DNA from: Pyxidicoccus xibeiensis
Lineage (GTDB): Bacteria; Myxococcota; Myxococcia; Myxococcales; Myxococcaceae
Assembly: GCF_024198175.1 (NCBI RefSeq)
Contig: NZ_JAJVKV010000005.1
Coordinates: forward strand, 434,001-498,000
DNA length: 64,000 nt
Reading direction: 5' to 3'
Positions within the stretch are counted from its first letter, which is position 1. The number at the start of each line of letters is the position of its first letter. The notes under the pieces were generated by a model. The model had not been told where the DNA came from. It was given only the letters and a program-made list of their open reading frames with translations, and did no database searches. A program made the position numbers and the translations under genes. Below are positions 19,464-28,500 of this stretch, in pieces.

Positions 19464-19670
19464 ATGGCAATCGGTACTGTGAAGTGGTTCAACGACGCCA
19501 AGGGGTTCGGCTTCATCGCGCAGGACAACGGTGAGGACGTTTTCTGCCACCACACCGCCATCAACATGGATGGCTTCCGCACCCTCCAGGAGGGGCAGAA
19601 GGTGGAGTTCGAGGTGACCAAAGGCCCCAAGGGCCTGCAGGCACAGAACGTCCGCGCGGCTGGCGGCTGA
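19464..19670 (+). CDS. Cold-shock-domain protein (CspA family)
   Basis: A 68-residue single cold-shock domain of normal length. The RNA-binding motifs are KGFGFI (RNP1) and VFCHHTAI (RNP2, with Cys where Val is usual), and it ends [13 protein letters not shown]. Such proteins bind single-stranded RNA/DNA and melt RNA structure in the cytoplasm. ATG 19464 is chosen because [18 protein letters not shown] is the standard N-terminus; AGAAGG lies about five bases before it. A strong hairpin terminator follows 28 bases after the stop, so it is a single-gene unit. Confidence 0.95.
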   Translation: MAIGTVKWFNDAKGFGFIAQDNGEDVFCHHTAINMDGFRTLQEGQKVEFEVTKGPKGLQAQNVRAAGG

Positions 19671-19698
19671 CACGCACGGCCACCCTTGAGTGGTCATC

Positions 19699-19737
19699 AG
19701 GCCCGGTCTCCCACGCGGAGGCTGGGCCTTCGTCTTT
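19699..19737 (+). terminator. Terminator of the cold-shock gene
   Basis: AGGCCC (19699-19704) pairs with GGGCCT (19724-19729), and inner GTCTCC pairs with GGAGGC (one G-T pair) around a five-base loop. TCGTCTTT follows. Confidence 0.75.
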
Positions 19738-19874
19738 CCGGCCACCGGCCCGGCGGGCAGGCGACCTTCCCCTGTCCACCCGCCGCTGCCCGGCCTCCTT
19801 CCTTACCTTCACGGCAGGAGCGCGCGGCGCACCCCGCCGCCATTCATCCGCCAATGGGCGAAGGAGACGAAGGC

Positions 19875-20243
19875 ATGGGCGACACCAGCGTGAAGAAGGT
19901 GGAGAGCCGGCACTCTCCCAAGGGAGAGATGGGCCAGAAGTACCTCGTGTCCGGCGTCCGCCTGTCCATGCGGCTGTGGGAGGACGAGCCACCCGGCGAG
20001 CCCGCGCCCGCCACCGCCCGCGACTACGAGACGGTCGGCTTCGTGCTGAAGGGCCGCGCCGAGCTGCACCTCGAAGGGCAGGTCATCCTGCTCAACGCCG
20101 GTGACTCGTGGCTCGTGCCGCGCGGCTCCAGCCACACGTACAAGGTCCTGGAGACGTTCTCCGCCGTGGAGGCCACCAGCCCGCCGGCGTCCGCGCATGG
20201 CCGCGACGAGGGCAAGGAGCCGAAGCAGCCCGCCAAGGCCTGA
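19875..20243 (+). CDS. Cupin-domain protein
   Basis: A 122-residue single-cupin protein. ATG 19875 is favoured by AAGGAG 11 bases upstream and by a second purine-rich stretch. The body shows ETVGFVLKGRAELHLEGQ then LNAGDSWLVPRGSSHTYKVL, the G(X)5HXH-like and GDxxxxPxxxxH halves of a cupin barrel, with the first motif's metal ligands largely replaced (no HxH before the Glu), so metal binding is doubtful. A charged tail (GRDEGKEPKQPAKA) ends it. Substrate unknown. It converges on the sensor kinase gene with an 18-base gap. Confidence 0.8.
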   Translation: MGDTSVKKVESRHSPKGEMGQKYLVSGVRLSMRLWEDEPPGEPAPATARDYETVGFVLKGRAELHLEGQVILLNAGDSWLVPRGSSHTYKVLETFSAVEATSPPASAHGRDEGKEPKQPAKA

Positions 20244-20261
20244 GCCCGGCGCGGAGGCGCG

Positions 20262-22388
20262 CTATCCAGGGGCGAGCAGTGGCAGCCGCACCGTGAAGCG
20301 CGCCCCATGGCCCAGCTCGCTCTGCACGGTGATGGTCCCTCCCATCGCCTCGACAATCTGCCGGGAGATGTAGAGGCCCAGGCCGAGGCCGCCGTAGTGG
20401 CGGTCGGAGACGCCGCGCTCGAAGCGGCCGAAGAGGCGTGAGAGCGCTTCGGCGGAGATGCCGATGCCCTCGTCGCGCACGCACAGCCGGCCCCATCCGG
20501 GCTCCGAGTCCACCTGGATGACGACAGGCTTGCCGGCGCCATACTTCACCGCGTTGGACAGCAGGTTCACCACCACCTGCTCCAGCCGGGAGCCATCCCA
20601 CCAGCCTCGCACCCCGGGCTCCAGGGACGGCCGCGGGATGCTGCCGGCCTGCAGGAAGACGGCCTCCATCCGCTCGAGGCCGTCCTTCACCACCTGGGCC
20701 AGGTCCACCTCGGACGGCTCCAGCGCCAGCTTCCCCAGGGAGATGCGGCTCACGTCCAGGAGGCTGCCCACCAACGACCCCAGCCGGTTGACCTGCCGCA
20801 CGGACGCGGCCAGCCGGGCGTGGGCCTTGTCCAGCACGCCCTCGCTCACGGCGCGCTCGATGAGCACGTGCTGCAGCCCGAGCGAGGTGAGGGGTGTCTT
20901 CAGCTCATGGCTCGCCACCGAGAGGAACTCGTCGCGCAGGCGGACCGCTGCCTGCGAATCCCGGTAGAGCTCCGCGCGCTCCAACGCCTGCGCGCACTGG
21001 AGGCTGAGCGCGTCGAGGAAGTCCTTCTCCGGCTGGCTGAAGGACTTCACCTCTTCCCAGCCCACGATGATGAAGCCAATCATCCGCTGCTCCGTCACCA
21101 GCGGCAGGAGCGCGCGCGCCCCCTCTCCGACGACGGAGGAGACGGGGGTCATCTCGGGCACCTGGGCGAGGCACTCGGCGCGGGAGCCGAAGATGAGCGG
21201 CCGGCGCTCGTGCAGCAGCTGCTGCGACCCGCTGAACACCTCGAGCGGCAGCGGCTGGTAGGCGCGCATCAGCGCCTCGGGATAGCCGGAGTGACACATG
21301 AGGTGCAGCTTCCCCTCGCGCAGCTGGAGCAGCGCCCCCCGCTGGGCCCGCGTGGCCTTCAGCCCCATGTGGATGACGACCCCGGCCACCTCCTCCACGG
21401 AGGCCGCGCGCGACAGCGCGGCGGTGAGGTCCTGGAGCCGCTCGGTGCGGGCCTGGGTCTCCTTCGCCTTCTGGAAGAGGAGGGCGTTGTCCAGGCTGAG
21501 GCTGGCGCGGCGGGCGAGCTCCTGCGCCAGCTCCACATCCGGTGGCCCATGGCACCGGGGACCGGACTGGAGGCCCAGGGTGAGCGCCCCGAGCATCTGG
21601 CCTCGCGCCTGGAGGGGGACGCAGATGAAGGACTTGACGCCGAGCTGCCGGAGCCAGGTCTGGTGCTCCTCGCCGTGCGCCATGTCCGTCAGCTCCGTCA
21701 CGATGACGGGCTCGCCCGTTCGCAGCACCTGGTCCGTGGCGCCAGGGGCGCTCGTGTTGGGGTCGTGGTGCATCACCGCCCGCCGCTCCACGTGGCCGTC
21801 CTCGGTGAGGACGTCCACCGCGCACGCATCCGCCAGCTGGGGCACGCTGAGCTCGGCAAGCCGCTGGAGCAGGGTGTCTTCGTCCAGTGAGGAGGCGAGC
21901 ACCTCGCCCGCCCGCGCGATGAAGCTGAAGCGGTCCTCCGCCTCCTTGCGCGCGGTGAGGTCCTGGAAGCTGGCGGCGCGGTAGATGACCTTGCCCCGCT
22001 CGTCCTTCAGCGTCACCCCGTCCACGAGCACCGGGAAGCAGCTCCCGTCCTTGCGCAGGTGGACGGTTTCGAAGGTGTGGTGGCCCTCGTCGGCGCTCAC
22101 CTTCACCTTCAGCTCGGCGTAGAGGATGACGAAGCCCTCGGGGGTGAGCAGCTCCCGGACGTGCCTCCCGACGAGTTCCTCCGGCGAGTCATACCCATGC
22201 ATGCGAGCGAAGGCAGGGTTGACCGCCTTGATGCACCAGGTCTCGGGGTCCATGCTCGCCATGCCCAGGCCTGCATGGTGGAACAGCCGGCTCCAGTCAT
22301 CAGGGCACTCCGCTTCACGGAGCGGCTCAGGCTCAAGCGGTTCAGGCACGTCCATCTTGCCCGAGCGGTCGGCCCCGGGTCGCCGCAC
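20262..22388 (-). CDS. Hybrid-input sensor histidine kinase (PAS, two GAF, HisKA, HATPase)
   Basis: A 708-residue soluble kinase. A PAS domain lies about 30-150 (LFHHAGLGMASMDPETWCIK, then HLRKDGSCFPVLVDGVTL), two GAF domains about 155-300 and 325-465, the H-box SVASHELKTPLTSLG with H494, then NLLSNAVKYG, RDEGIGIS and GGLGLGLYISRQI of the ATPase domain. There is no receiver domain and no membrane helix, so it senses cytoplasmic signals or small ligands. The start is set at GTG 22388 because a perfect AGGAGG lies seven bases upstream; ATG 22442 and ATG 22355 have no comparable site. No regulator is adjacent, so it is an orphan kinase, as is common in myxobacteria. Confidence 0.9.
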   Translation of the reverse strand: MRRPGADRSGKMDVPEPLEPEPLREAECPDDWSRLFHHAGLGMASMDPETWCIKAVNPAFARMHGYDSPEELVGRHVRELLTPEGFVILYAELKVKVSADEGHHTFETVHLRKDGSCFPVLVDGVTLKDERGKVIYRAASFQDLTARKEAEDRFSFIARAGEVLASSLDEDTLLQRLAELSVPQLADACAVDVLTEDGHVERRAVMHHDPNTSAPGATDQVLRTGEPVIVTELTDMAHGEEHQTWLRQLGVKSFICVPLQARGQMLGALTLGLQSGPRCHGPPDVELAQELARRASLSLDNALLFQKAKETQARTERLQDLTAALSRAASVEEVAGVVIHMGLKATRAQRGALLQLREGKLHLMCHSGYPEALMRAYQPLPLEVFSGSQQLLHERRPLIFGSRAECLAQVPEMTPVSSVVGEGARALLPLVTEQRMIGFIIVGWEEVKSFSQPEKDFLDALSLQCAQALERAELYRDSQAAVRLRDEFLSVASHELKTPLTSLGLQHVLIERAVSEGVLDKAHARLAASVRQVNRLGSLVGSLLDVSRISLGKLALEPSEVDLAQVVKDGLERMEAVFLQAGSIPRPSLEPGVRGWWDGSRLEQVVVNLLSNAVKYGAGKPVVIQVDSEPGWGRLCVRDEGIGISAEALSRLFGRFERGVSDRHYGGLGLGLYISRQIVEAMGGTITVQSELGHGARFTVRLPLLAPG

Positions 22389-22395
22389 ACGCTCG

Positions 22396-22401
22396 CCTCC
22401 T
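22396..22401 (-). promoter_or_regulatory. Ribosome binding site deciding a GTG start
   Basis: AGGAGG on the minus strand, seven bases before the GTG at 22388. It selects this codon over in-frame ATG codons up- and downstream. Confidence 0.7.
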
Positions 22402-22636
22402 CTCTTTGGAAACAGCGCCGAGACCCTGGGAGCGGCCGCCATGGGTGTTCAACAAATGGGGTGCAGGGCCCACGAGCAGTCAGCAGACTCGGGCCTTCGG
22501 CCTTCGCGTCAGGGACCGTCCAGGCAGTCAGCCCCGCCTCTCCCGGGTAGCCCCGCGGAAGGAGGCCCCTGCTGTTTAAGGAGGGTGTCGGCAGCACCCC
22601 CGCCGAGCGCCCGGCTGGGATAGCCTGCGCGCCGCC

Positions 22637-23749
22637 TTGGAAACTCCCACCGCCACCGCCAGCACCGCCCGCTCCCGACTCGAGCCCCTGCTCGTGCTCG
22701 CCGGCATCTACTTCGTGCACTACCTGCTGCTGCGCACGAGCCTCCACGCAGGGCTGGAGCTGCCCGCGGCGCGCCCCTTCCGCAACTTTCCCGGCTACGT
22801 CCTCCTGGGCTGGGACGGGGAGCACTACCTGAATCTCGCCAGGACCTTCAGCTCCTACGCCTGGCCTCCGCTCTATCCGTTCGCCCTGCGCGGCGTGGAA
22901 GCGCTGCTGCCGCGCGGGGGGCTGCCGGGCGCGGCGCTGCTGGTGAACCTCGCGTCGCACGCGGCCATCGTCCTGCTCGCCTACGCCTTCGTGCGTGGCA
23001 GCCCCCGGCTTCGCGAGGTGCCGCCCTGGCTCTTCGCGGCGTTGATGCTCTTCTTCCCCGGCCACAACGTCTTCTTCGCCGCCTACACGGAGTCGCTCTT
23101 CCTCGCGCTCTCGCTTGGCGCGTGCGTCGCGTGGCAGCGCGAGCGGCTGCTGCTCGCCGCGGTGCTGGTGGGCCTGGCCCTGCTCGCGCGCAACATGGGC
23201 GTCTACCTCGGCGCGGGGCTCGTCGCGGCAGAGGTGCTGCGCGCCGTCTCCCAGCGGAAGCTCGAGCCGCGAAGGCTCCTGGCCTCGCTCGCCTGGGTGC
23301 CCTTCTTCATCGGGTGGAACCTGTGGCTGCGGTTCGTGGCCGGCACGGACCCCGTGGCGGCCACGGCCGGCTGGCAGGAGGAGCTGCTGACCGTGCACGT
23401 GCCGCCGGGCGCGAACCCGAAGCTGTGGGTGCTGCGCTACCTCATGCTGCCCGGCAAGAAGGAGGCCCTCTTCTTCTGGGCCTCGGTGGCTGCGGCCGGC
23501 TACTGCTGGGTGCGGCGGCTGCGGGTGGAGGCCCTCTACATCGTCTTCTTCCTCCTCTCCCACGCCGTCTACCTCTACCGGCCATTCCCCTTCAGCCGCT
23601 ACACCTCGGTCCTCTTCCCCCTCACGCTGATGGTGGCCGATGCGCTGCGGCGCTGGCCGTCGATGCAGGCCGTCGCGCTCGCGCTCGCGGTGGCGGTCTC
23701 ACATCACCACGAGGTCATTCTCTACATGAACCGTGGCGGCGAGCCGTAG
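22637..23749 (+). CDS. PIG-V-like integral membrane glycosyltransferase
   Basis: A 370-residue protein with about eight to ten membrane helices. The first loop has GWDGEHYLNLA, then WPPLYPFALRG, FPGHNVFFAAYTESLFLALS and LLARNMGVYLGAG; the WDxxxYLxxA and YTESLF patterns are those of GT-C mannosyltransferases related to PIG-V. It probably moves a sugar from a lipid-linked donor on the outer face of the inner membrane; donor and acceptor unknown. The only early start is TTG 22637, with no good ribosome site, so the N-terminus is uncertain. It stands between divergently read kinase and the DUF924 fusion gene, with 180 bases before the latter. Confidence 0.75.
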   Translation: METPTATASTARSRLEPLLVLAGIYFVHYLLLRTSLHAGLELPAARPFRNFPGYVLLGWDGEHYLNLARTFSSYAWPPLYPFALRGVEALLPRGGLPGAALLVNLASHAAIVLLAYAFVRGSPRLREVPPWLFAALMLFFPGHNVFFAAYTESLFLALSLGACVAWQRERLLLAAVLVGLALLARNMGVYLGAGLVAAEVLRAVSQRKLEPRRLLASLAWVPFFIGWNLWLRFVAGTDPVAATAGWQEELLTVHVPPGANPKLWVLRYLMLPGKKEALFFWASVAAAGYCWVRRLRVEALYIVFFLLSHAVYLYRPFPFSRYTSVLFPLTLMVADALRRWPSMQAVALALAVAVSHHHEVILYMNRGGEP

Positions 23750-23929
23750 GCGCGATGCAGAGGTGTGCCTGGGGGAAGCGGACGCCCAGGAGTTCCGGCT
23801 GTTTGGGGGCGAGGCAGGCAGGCGCCGGAGGCCTCGGGGCTGTCACGTGATGACACAGCCGTGTCAGCCTCACGCGGTCGGAGTCAGAACATCGGGCCCT
23901 GCTTCGTCGGGGCCTGATGCCGAGGTGCC

Positions 23930-26900
23930 ATGACCGCAACCATTGCCAACGATATCCCTGATTTGTCGCTTCCCTTCCGCAATGGCGATGCGGCGCGTGT
24001 GTGGAATTATTGGTTTTCCCATCGCGACCTTTCCCAGTCCCCGCTCGCGGTGCACAACCCCTTCGCGGACGACTACGCGCTGGACCCGCAGCTCTGGTTC
24101 CATGCCCCCCCGGAGCTCGACGCTGAGCTCCGGACCCTGTTCGAGCCGCTCGTCGAGCGGGCTGCCCGGGGTGAGCTCGACGACTGGCGGGACACGCCCC
24201 GCGAATGCCTGGCGCTGGTGGTGCTGCTCGACCAGCTCCCCCGCAACATGTACCGGGGGACGGCCGCTGCCTTCGCTCACGATGCGCGCGCGCTCGCGCT
24301 GGCGCATGAGGCGCTGGCGCGCGGGTTCCATCGCCACCTCTCGCCCGCGGAGTCGCTCTTCTTCTTCCTCGCGCTGACGCACTCCGAGCGCCTCTCGGAT
24401 GTCCGCACGGCGCTCGAGGGCATCACCGAGCTCGGCACCCGCTGCGCGCGCTCCCACCAGCGGGCAGCCCGGGGCTGGTGCGTCGGAACCCAGAAGCACC
24501 TCGACGTGCTCGAGCGCTTCGGCCGCTACCCTCACCGCAACCTGGCGCTCGGTCGCGCCAGCACGCCCGAAGAGGAGGCCTTCCTCGCCAGGCCCGAGTT
24601 CACCGCGCTCTTCATGCGCTCCCAGCAGCCACGGCCCACGACGGGGGTGGCCCCCTCGCGGCCTGGCTCCGAGCAGGCGCCCGTGGCGCACCGCCCGCCC
24701 CGGGCGAAGCTGAAGCTCCTCGCGCTCCACGGGTTTCGTCAGAATGGCGAAGTCTTCCGGGCCCGCGTGCGGAAGCTGCGGCACGCGCTGGAGGACCTGG
24801 CCGACTTCACCTTCGTCACCTCACCGCACGTCTACTCGCCCCAGGGCGAGACGCGCGCCGCCACGCTCGCCGCCTTCGGAGCGGTTCCCGAGTACCCCAC
24901 CCAGCGGGTGTGGTGGATGTCCTCCGAGGACAACAGCGAGTACGAGGGGTTCGACGCCTCGGTGGCCTTCCTCGAGAACGTGTTCCGCGAGCAGGGGCCC
25001 TTTGACGGTGTCGTGGGGTTTGCCCAGGGCGGCACGCTCGCCGCCGTGCTCGCGGCCATGCAGCCGCATCCGACGCTCTCCTTCCGGTTCGCCATCTGCA
25101 TCTCTGCGTTTCCGTCGCGAGCCCGGGCGCACGAGCGGTACGTGCAGCCGCGGAGCATCCAGGTGCCCGCGCTGCACGTGCTCGGCCTCCGCGACATCCT
25201 GGTCACCCCGGACCGCTCCCTCCAGCTGTTCGAGGCCTTCGACCCGTCGGCCGCCACCCTGGTGCAGCACCCCGGGGGCCACTTCGTGCCGGGCGCGTGG
25301 CCCTTTGCGGACATGCGCGCGTTCGTGGAGCGCTTCGTCCGCTCCGACGCTCCCAGCGGCGAGGCGCCGTCCGTGGCCGAGCCGCCAGCGCCTGCCCAAC
25401 CGGAGCCGGAGGACGGCGGCTCGCTGCTCGGGCTCGCGCGCGAAGCCCTGGCCGTCGCGTCACGTGTTCCGCGCTCGCCCATCGACGTGCCGCTCGTGCA
25501 GAACCTCCTGCACGAGATGGCGACCCAGGGCCGCTGGCGCGAGCTGCGGCAGCTGGCGGTGCACGCGCACTCGCTGCGGCGTGACGAGGATGAGGCCCAC
25601 CCGGAGTCGTCCGACCTCGTCGTCGTGCACGAGGAGATTGTCGAGCTGTTCGCGCGTCAGCTCACCCAGGACCTCGCGGCGGCGGCGAGCGTCATCCGCA
25701 AGCGGCCCGGGGCAGGCCCGTCGGAGCGTGAGGCGGAGTACCTCCGGCTGTTCGAGCGCCATGGGGTGCTCCCGGCAAATGGCCCCACGGACGCCGAGCG
25801 CTGGCCGTCGCTGTGTGCGCGCGAGGCGCCACGGGTCAACAACCACGCCGACAAGCAGTGCCGGCTGGGCAAGGACATCGCCGTGGAGCTGTTCCGGCAG
25901 GAGGCCATGGTCGCCTTCATCGACGAGGTCGAGCGCGAGCGGCTCGCCCGGGGCGACGCTGGCGACCTCCCGGCGCCAGCGGTGGACAACCCCGCGCGCC
26001 GGCGCCGGCTGCAGCCGTATGACCGGGAGACGTTCGCCCGGCGCCTCTCGTATCAGCGCTACCGGCAGGTGCTAGCGTTGCTTTCCGAGGTGCTCGCCGC
26101 CATGGACCCGGGCCGCACCCGGGAGCAGCTGCACCAGCTGCGGTCGAGCCGCGAATACACGCCCCAGCACATCATCGCCGGGAGCACCCAGCCCCTCTCC
26201 CCGGCAGTCACCGAGCCCGAGCCCGAGCCCGTCGTGCCCTGCTCGCTCGTCGAGCTCGGCCCCCTGCTGACGCACCTTCGGGAGAACCTCGGCGTCAGCC
26301 AGCAGACCGCGTTCAGCAAGGGAACGCTGACGACTGACGGGCGGCTCGACCTGTGCAAGCAGGTCGTCGGTCCCGGCGGCATCCGGCCCCTGCTGGACGC
26401 GATGCGCTCCACCCAGCGCGTCAAGCGCCTCCTGCTCGGCAACAACATCGTAGGGGATGGCGGGGCGGCGGCCATCGCCGAGTTCCTGCGTGAGCGCAAG
26501 GACTCGCCACTGGAGTGCTGGTACATCGCCGGAAACCAGATTGGCCCCGAGGGGATTTCGCACGTCTGCGACGCCCTCATGCAGGACTCGAAGGTCACCT
26601 CGCTGTGGCTCAAGCGCAACCCGCTGAAGGCCGCCGGGATGCGGCCGCTGGCCGGGTTGCTGCGCCACAACCGCACCCTCGCCGTGCTCGACCTGGTCAA
26701 CTGCGGCCTGCTCGACGAGGGGCTCGAGGTGCTGCTGGGCGCGTTGATGGGGCAGGGCGCCAACAAGACGCTCAAGCACCTGTACCTCGGGACCAATGGA
26801 ATCACGGCGGCGTCGGCGCCGCGGATTGCACGGTTCCTGCGTGAGGACTGCGCGCTCGAATCGCTCTACCTGTCCTGCAACCGCCTCGGCGACGAGGGCG

Positions 26901-27406
26901 TCGCGCAAATCGCCGAGGGCCTCGCGGCCAACCGGTCCCTCACCCGCGTGTCGCTGGCGTCCAACCGCGTGGGCCCCCAGGGGGCCGCGGCGCTGGCGGA
27001 GGCGCTGACCGGGCATCCGTCGATTGCGCTGCTCGACCTCGGGTTCACCAAGGCGACGGTGGCCGTCGGCGAGCTGGGCAACTTCATCGGCGATGACGGG
27101 GCGCGGGCGCTCGCGCGGATGCTCAAGCACAACACGGCGCTGCGCTCACTCGACCTGCTCCACAACTTCATCTCGCAGGTGGGGGTCAACCATCTGCGCG
27201 ATGCGCTCACCGTCAACGACACGCTCGTCACGCTTCAGTTGACGCAGTTCGGCCGCGTGCACAACGAGCCGGGCAAGGAGGAGATTCGCGCCGCGCTCGA
27301 GCGCAACCGTGCGCGCATCCCGCTCGACCGGCGGGAGCACGTCGCCAGGATCGACCTGCCGGACCACATCACGGAGATCTACAGCGTGTACCGCACGCAC
27401 GGGTGA
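23930..27406 (+). CDS. DUF924 / FSH1-like pseudo-hydrolase / leucine-rich-repeat fusion protein
   Basis: A 1158-residue soluble protein. Residues 9-205 match the DUF924 pattern (VWNYWFSHRDLSQSPLAV, LVVLLDQLPRNMYRG, GTQKHLDVLERFGRYPHRN). Residues 255-475 are an FSH1-type serine-hydrolase fold (LKLLALHGFRQNGEVF, then WWMSSEDNSEYEGFDAS), but the nucleophile elbow reads GFAQGG: Ala365 replaces the catalytic Ser, while D422 (LRDIL) and H451 (GGHFVP) remain. A charged helical region (475-760) leads to about nine ribonuclease-inhibitor-type LRR units (760-1110; for example SLWLKRNPLKAAGMRPLAGL). It has no signal peptide. The combination suggests a binding scaffold; function unknown. ATG 23930 follows GAGGTGCC. 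It is a monocistron flanked by 180 and 214 bases. Confidence 0.85.
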   Translation: MTATIANDIPDLSLPFRNGDAARVWNYWFSHRDLSQSPLAVHNPFADDYALDPQLWFHAPPELDAELRTLFEPLVERAARGELDDWRDTPRECLALVVLLDQLPRNMYRGTAAAFAHDARALALAHEALARGFHRHLSPAESLFFFLALTHSERLSDVRTALEGITELGTRCARSHQRAARGWCVGTQKHLDVLERFGRYPHRNLALGRASTPEEEAFLARPEFTALFMRSQQPRPTTGVAPSRPGSEQAPVAHRPPRAKLKLLALHGFRQNGEVFRARVRKLRHALEDLADFTFVTSPHVYSPQGETRAATLAAFGAVPEYPTQRVWWMSSEDNSEYEGFDASVAFLENVFREQGPFDGVVGFAQGGTLAAVLAAMQPHPTLSFRFAICISAFPSRARAHERYVQPRSIQVPALHVLGLRDILVTPDRSLQLFEAFDPSAATLVQHPGGHFVPGAWPFADMRAFVERFVRSDAPSGEAPSVAEPPAPAQPEPEDGGSLLGLAREALAVASRVPRSPIDVPLVQNLLHEMATQGRWRELRQLAVHAHSLRRDEDEAHPESSDLVVVHEEIVELFARQLTQDLAAAASVIRKRPGAGPSEREAEYLRLFERHGVLPANGPTDAERWPSLCAREAPRVNNHADKQCRLGKDIAVELFRQEAMVAFIDEVERERLARGDAGDLPAPAVDNPARRRRLQPYDRETFARRLSYQRYRQVLALLSEVLAAMDPGRTREQLHQLRSSREYTPQHIIAGSTQPLSPAVTEPEPEPVVPCSLVELGPLLTHLRENLGVSQQTAFSKGTLTTDGRLDLCKQVVGPGGIRPLLDAMRSTQRVKRLLLGNNIVGDGGAAAIAEFLRERKDSPLECWYIAGNQIGPEGISHVCDALMQDSKVTSLWLKRNPLKAAGMRPLAGLLRHNRTLAVLDLVNCGLLDEGLEVLLGALMGQGANKTLKHLYLGTNGITAASAPRIARFLREDCALESLYLSCNRLGDEGVAQIAEGLAANRSLTRVSLASNRVGPQGAAALAEALTGHPSIALLDLGFTKATVAVGELGNFIGDDGARALARMLKHNTALRSLDLLHNFISQVGVNHLRDALTVNDTLVTLQLTQFGRVHNEPGKEEIRAALERNRARIPLDRREHVARIDLPDHITEIYSVYRTHG

Positions 27407-27620
27407 GCGCCCCCCCCAAGGGGGTATCCGCTCCGCGCTTCAGCCGGGACGACACCTTCCCTGAGACAGCGGGCATCAGGCACCTGGACGGTGAGCGTGA
27501 GCGCGCGCGGCCGGCCCTGGCGTCGGACTTCCGTGCGGCGCTCCGGGCCGGCGCATTCCTGGCCGACCCCGGACAGGCCCGGTACCCTGCGCACCCCTCT
27601 GTCGCGAAGGAGCGCACCCG

Positions 27621-28172
27621 GTGTCCACCCGTAGAACGACCTCCAGCACCCGCAACGCCACCGTCAGCGCCATGCTCGACCCGGCCCTGAGCAGCGCGCG
27701 TGACGCGCTCCAGTCCTTCCTCGAGAAGGCCCTGCGCGCCCAGTTCGGCGCCGACTGGCAGGCGACGCTGGAGCGTGACCGGCTGGCGCAGGGCCGCCCC
27801 GCGAGCGAGCGCTGGGACTGGGGAAGCATCAGCTACCGCCTGGGGCACTTCCGCTCTCCGCAGGCCACCGGCAGCGGCGTGGTCACCGAGTCTGTCGTCG
27901 CGCTCGCCCGGCTGGCCAAGGCCTACCGCAACCTCTTCCAGCACGAGGAGCTCACGGACGCGCAGGTGCGCCACGCCATGGAAGGGCTCGCGCTGCTCCA
28001 GGAGGCGCTGAACAACAAGACGCGCGCGGCCGAGGCGCGCGCCGCGCTCGAGGTGTGGGCGGGCCCGGCCCGCGCCGCGAAGCGCCCGTCGCGCAAGGCC
28101 CCGGCAGCCGCGAAGCGAGCCAAGCCCGCGGCGAAGAAGAAGGCACCGAAGGCGAAGAGCGCCCGACGCTAG
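27621..28172 (+). CDS. HEPN-like protein with histone-H1-like Lys/Ala/Pro tail
   Basis: A 183-residue protein from GTG 27621. Residues 20-145 are helical, with YRNLFQHEELTDAQVRHAME: R103-N-x3-H108 fits the R-x4-6-H ribonuclease signature of HEPN domains, and LQSFLEKALRAQFGADWQ at the start is like Swt1-type HEPN proteins. Residues 148-183 are a basic Lys/Ala/Pro tail (KRPSRKAPAAAKRAKPAAKK) like eukaryotic histone H1 and typical of nucleic-acid-coating proteins in myxobacteria. So it is probably an RNA- or DNA-associated factor. It is followed 10 bases later by a small membrane protein. HEPN assignment is from motif and helix pattern only. Confidence 0.6.
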   Translation: MSTRRTTSSTRNATVSAMLDPALSSARDALQSFLEKALRAQFGADWQATLERDRLAQGRPASERWDWGSISYRLGHFRSPQATGSGVVTESVVALARLAKAYRNLFQHEELTDAQVRHAMEGLALLQEALNNKTRAAEARAALEVWAGPARAAKRPSRKAPAAAKRAKPAAKKKAPKAKSARR

Positions 28173-28182
28173 TGGCAGTCAC

Positions 28183-28404
28183 ATGCTGAAACGAACTTTC
28201 CTGAGCGCCCTGTTTGCATTCTTCGGAGCCATCACCGGACTCGTCGTCTGCGCGCTGCTGACACCGATATTCTGGAGGCTCGAAGGCCCGCTGGGTCTCG
28301 AGCTTGCCGGTCACTCGGGTCCGGCCGAGGGGTTGCTGATTGGCTTTGCGGCCGTCTCTGCCTTTGTGGGATTCACCGTCGCCTTCAGGCGTAGACGGAC
28401 TTGA
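28183..28404 (+). CDS. Small two-helix membrane protein
   Basis: A 73-residue protein with two hydrophobic helices (about 8-31 FLSALFAFFGAITGLVV and 49-67 LLIGFAAVSAFVGFTVAF) and a basic end RRRRT. ATG 28183 has no strong ribosome site. Codon use is less GC-biased than its neighbours (ttcttcgga, gatattctgg). It begins 10 bases after the HEPN-like gene, so it may be co-transcribed and act with it, for example as a membrane partner, but this is only positional. Confidence 0.55.
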   Translation: MLKRTFLSALFAFFGAITGLVVCALLTPIFWRLEGPLGLELAGHSGPAEGLLIGFAAVSAFVGFTVAFRRRRT

Positions 28405-28500
28405 CCGGGGCCTGCGGCAGGGAGCGTCAAGGCTCCGAGACGCACCCCTCACTTCGAGAAGGCGCTCGAACGTCTCCGCGCCAGGCAGTAGCGTGGCTCC

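Noticed and set aside
23842-23872. Imperfect palindrome around GGCTGTCACGTGATGACACAGCC before the fusion gene
   Set aside because: It needs a bulge and no known regulator site fits; could be chance in this sequence.
27411-27426. C-run/G-run hairpin after the LRR fusion gene
   Set aside because: Five base pairs with a tiny loop and no T-run; too weak to call a terminator.
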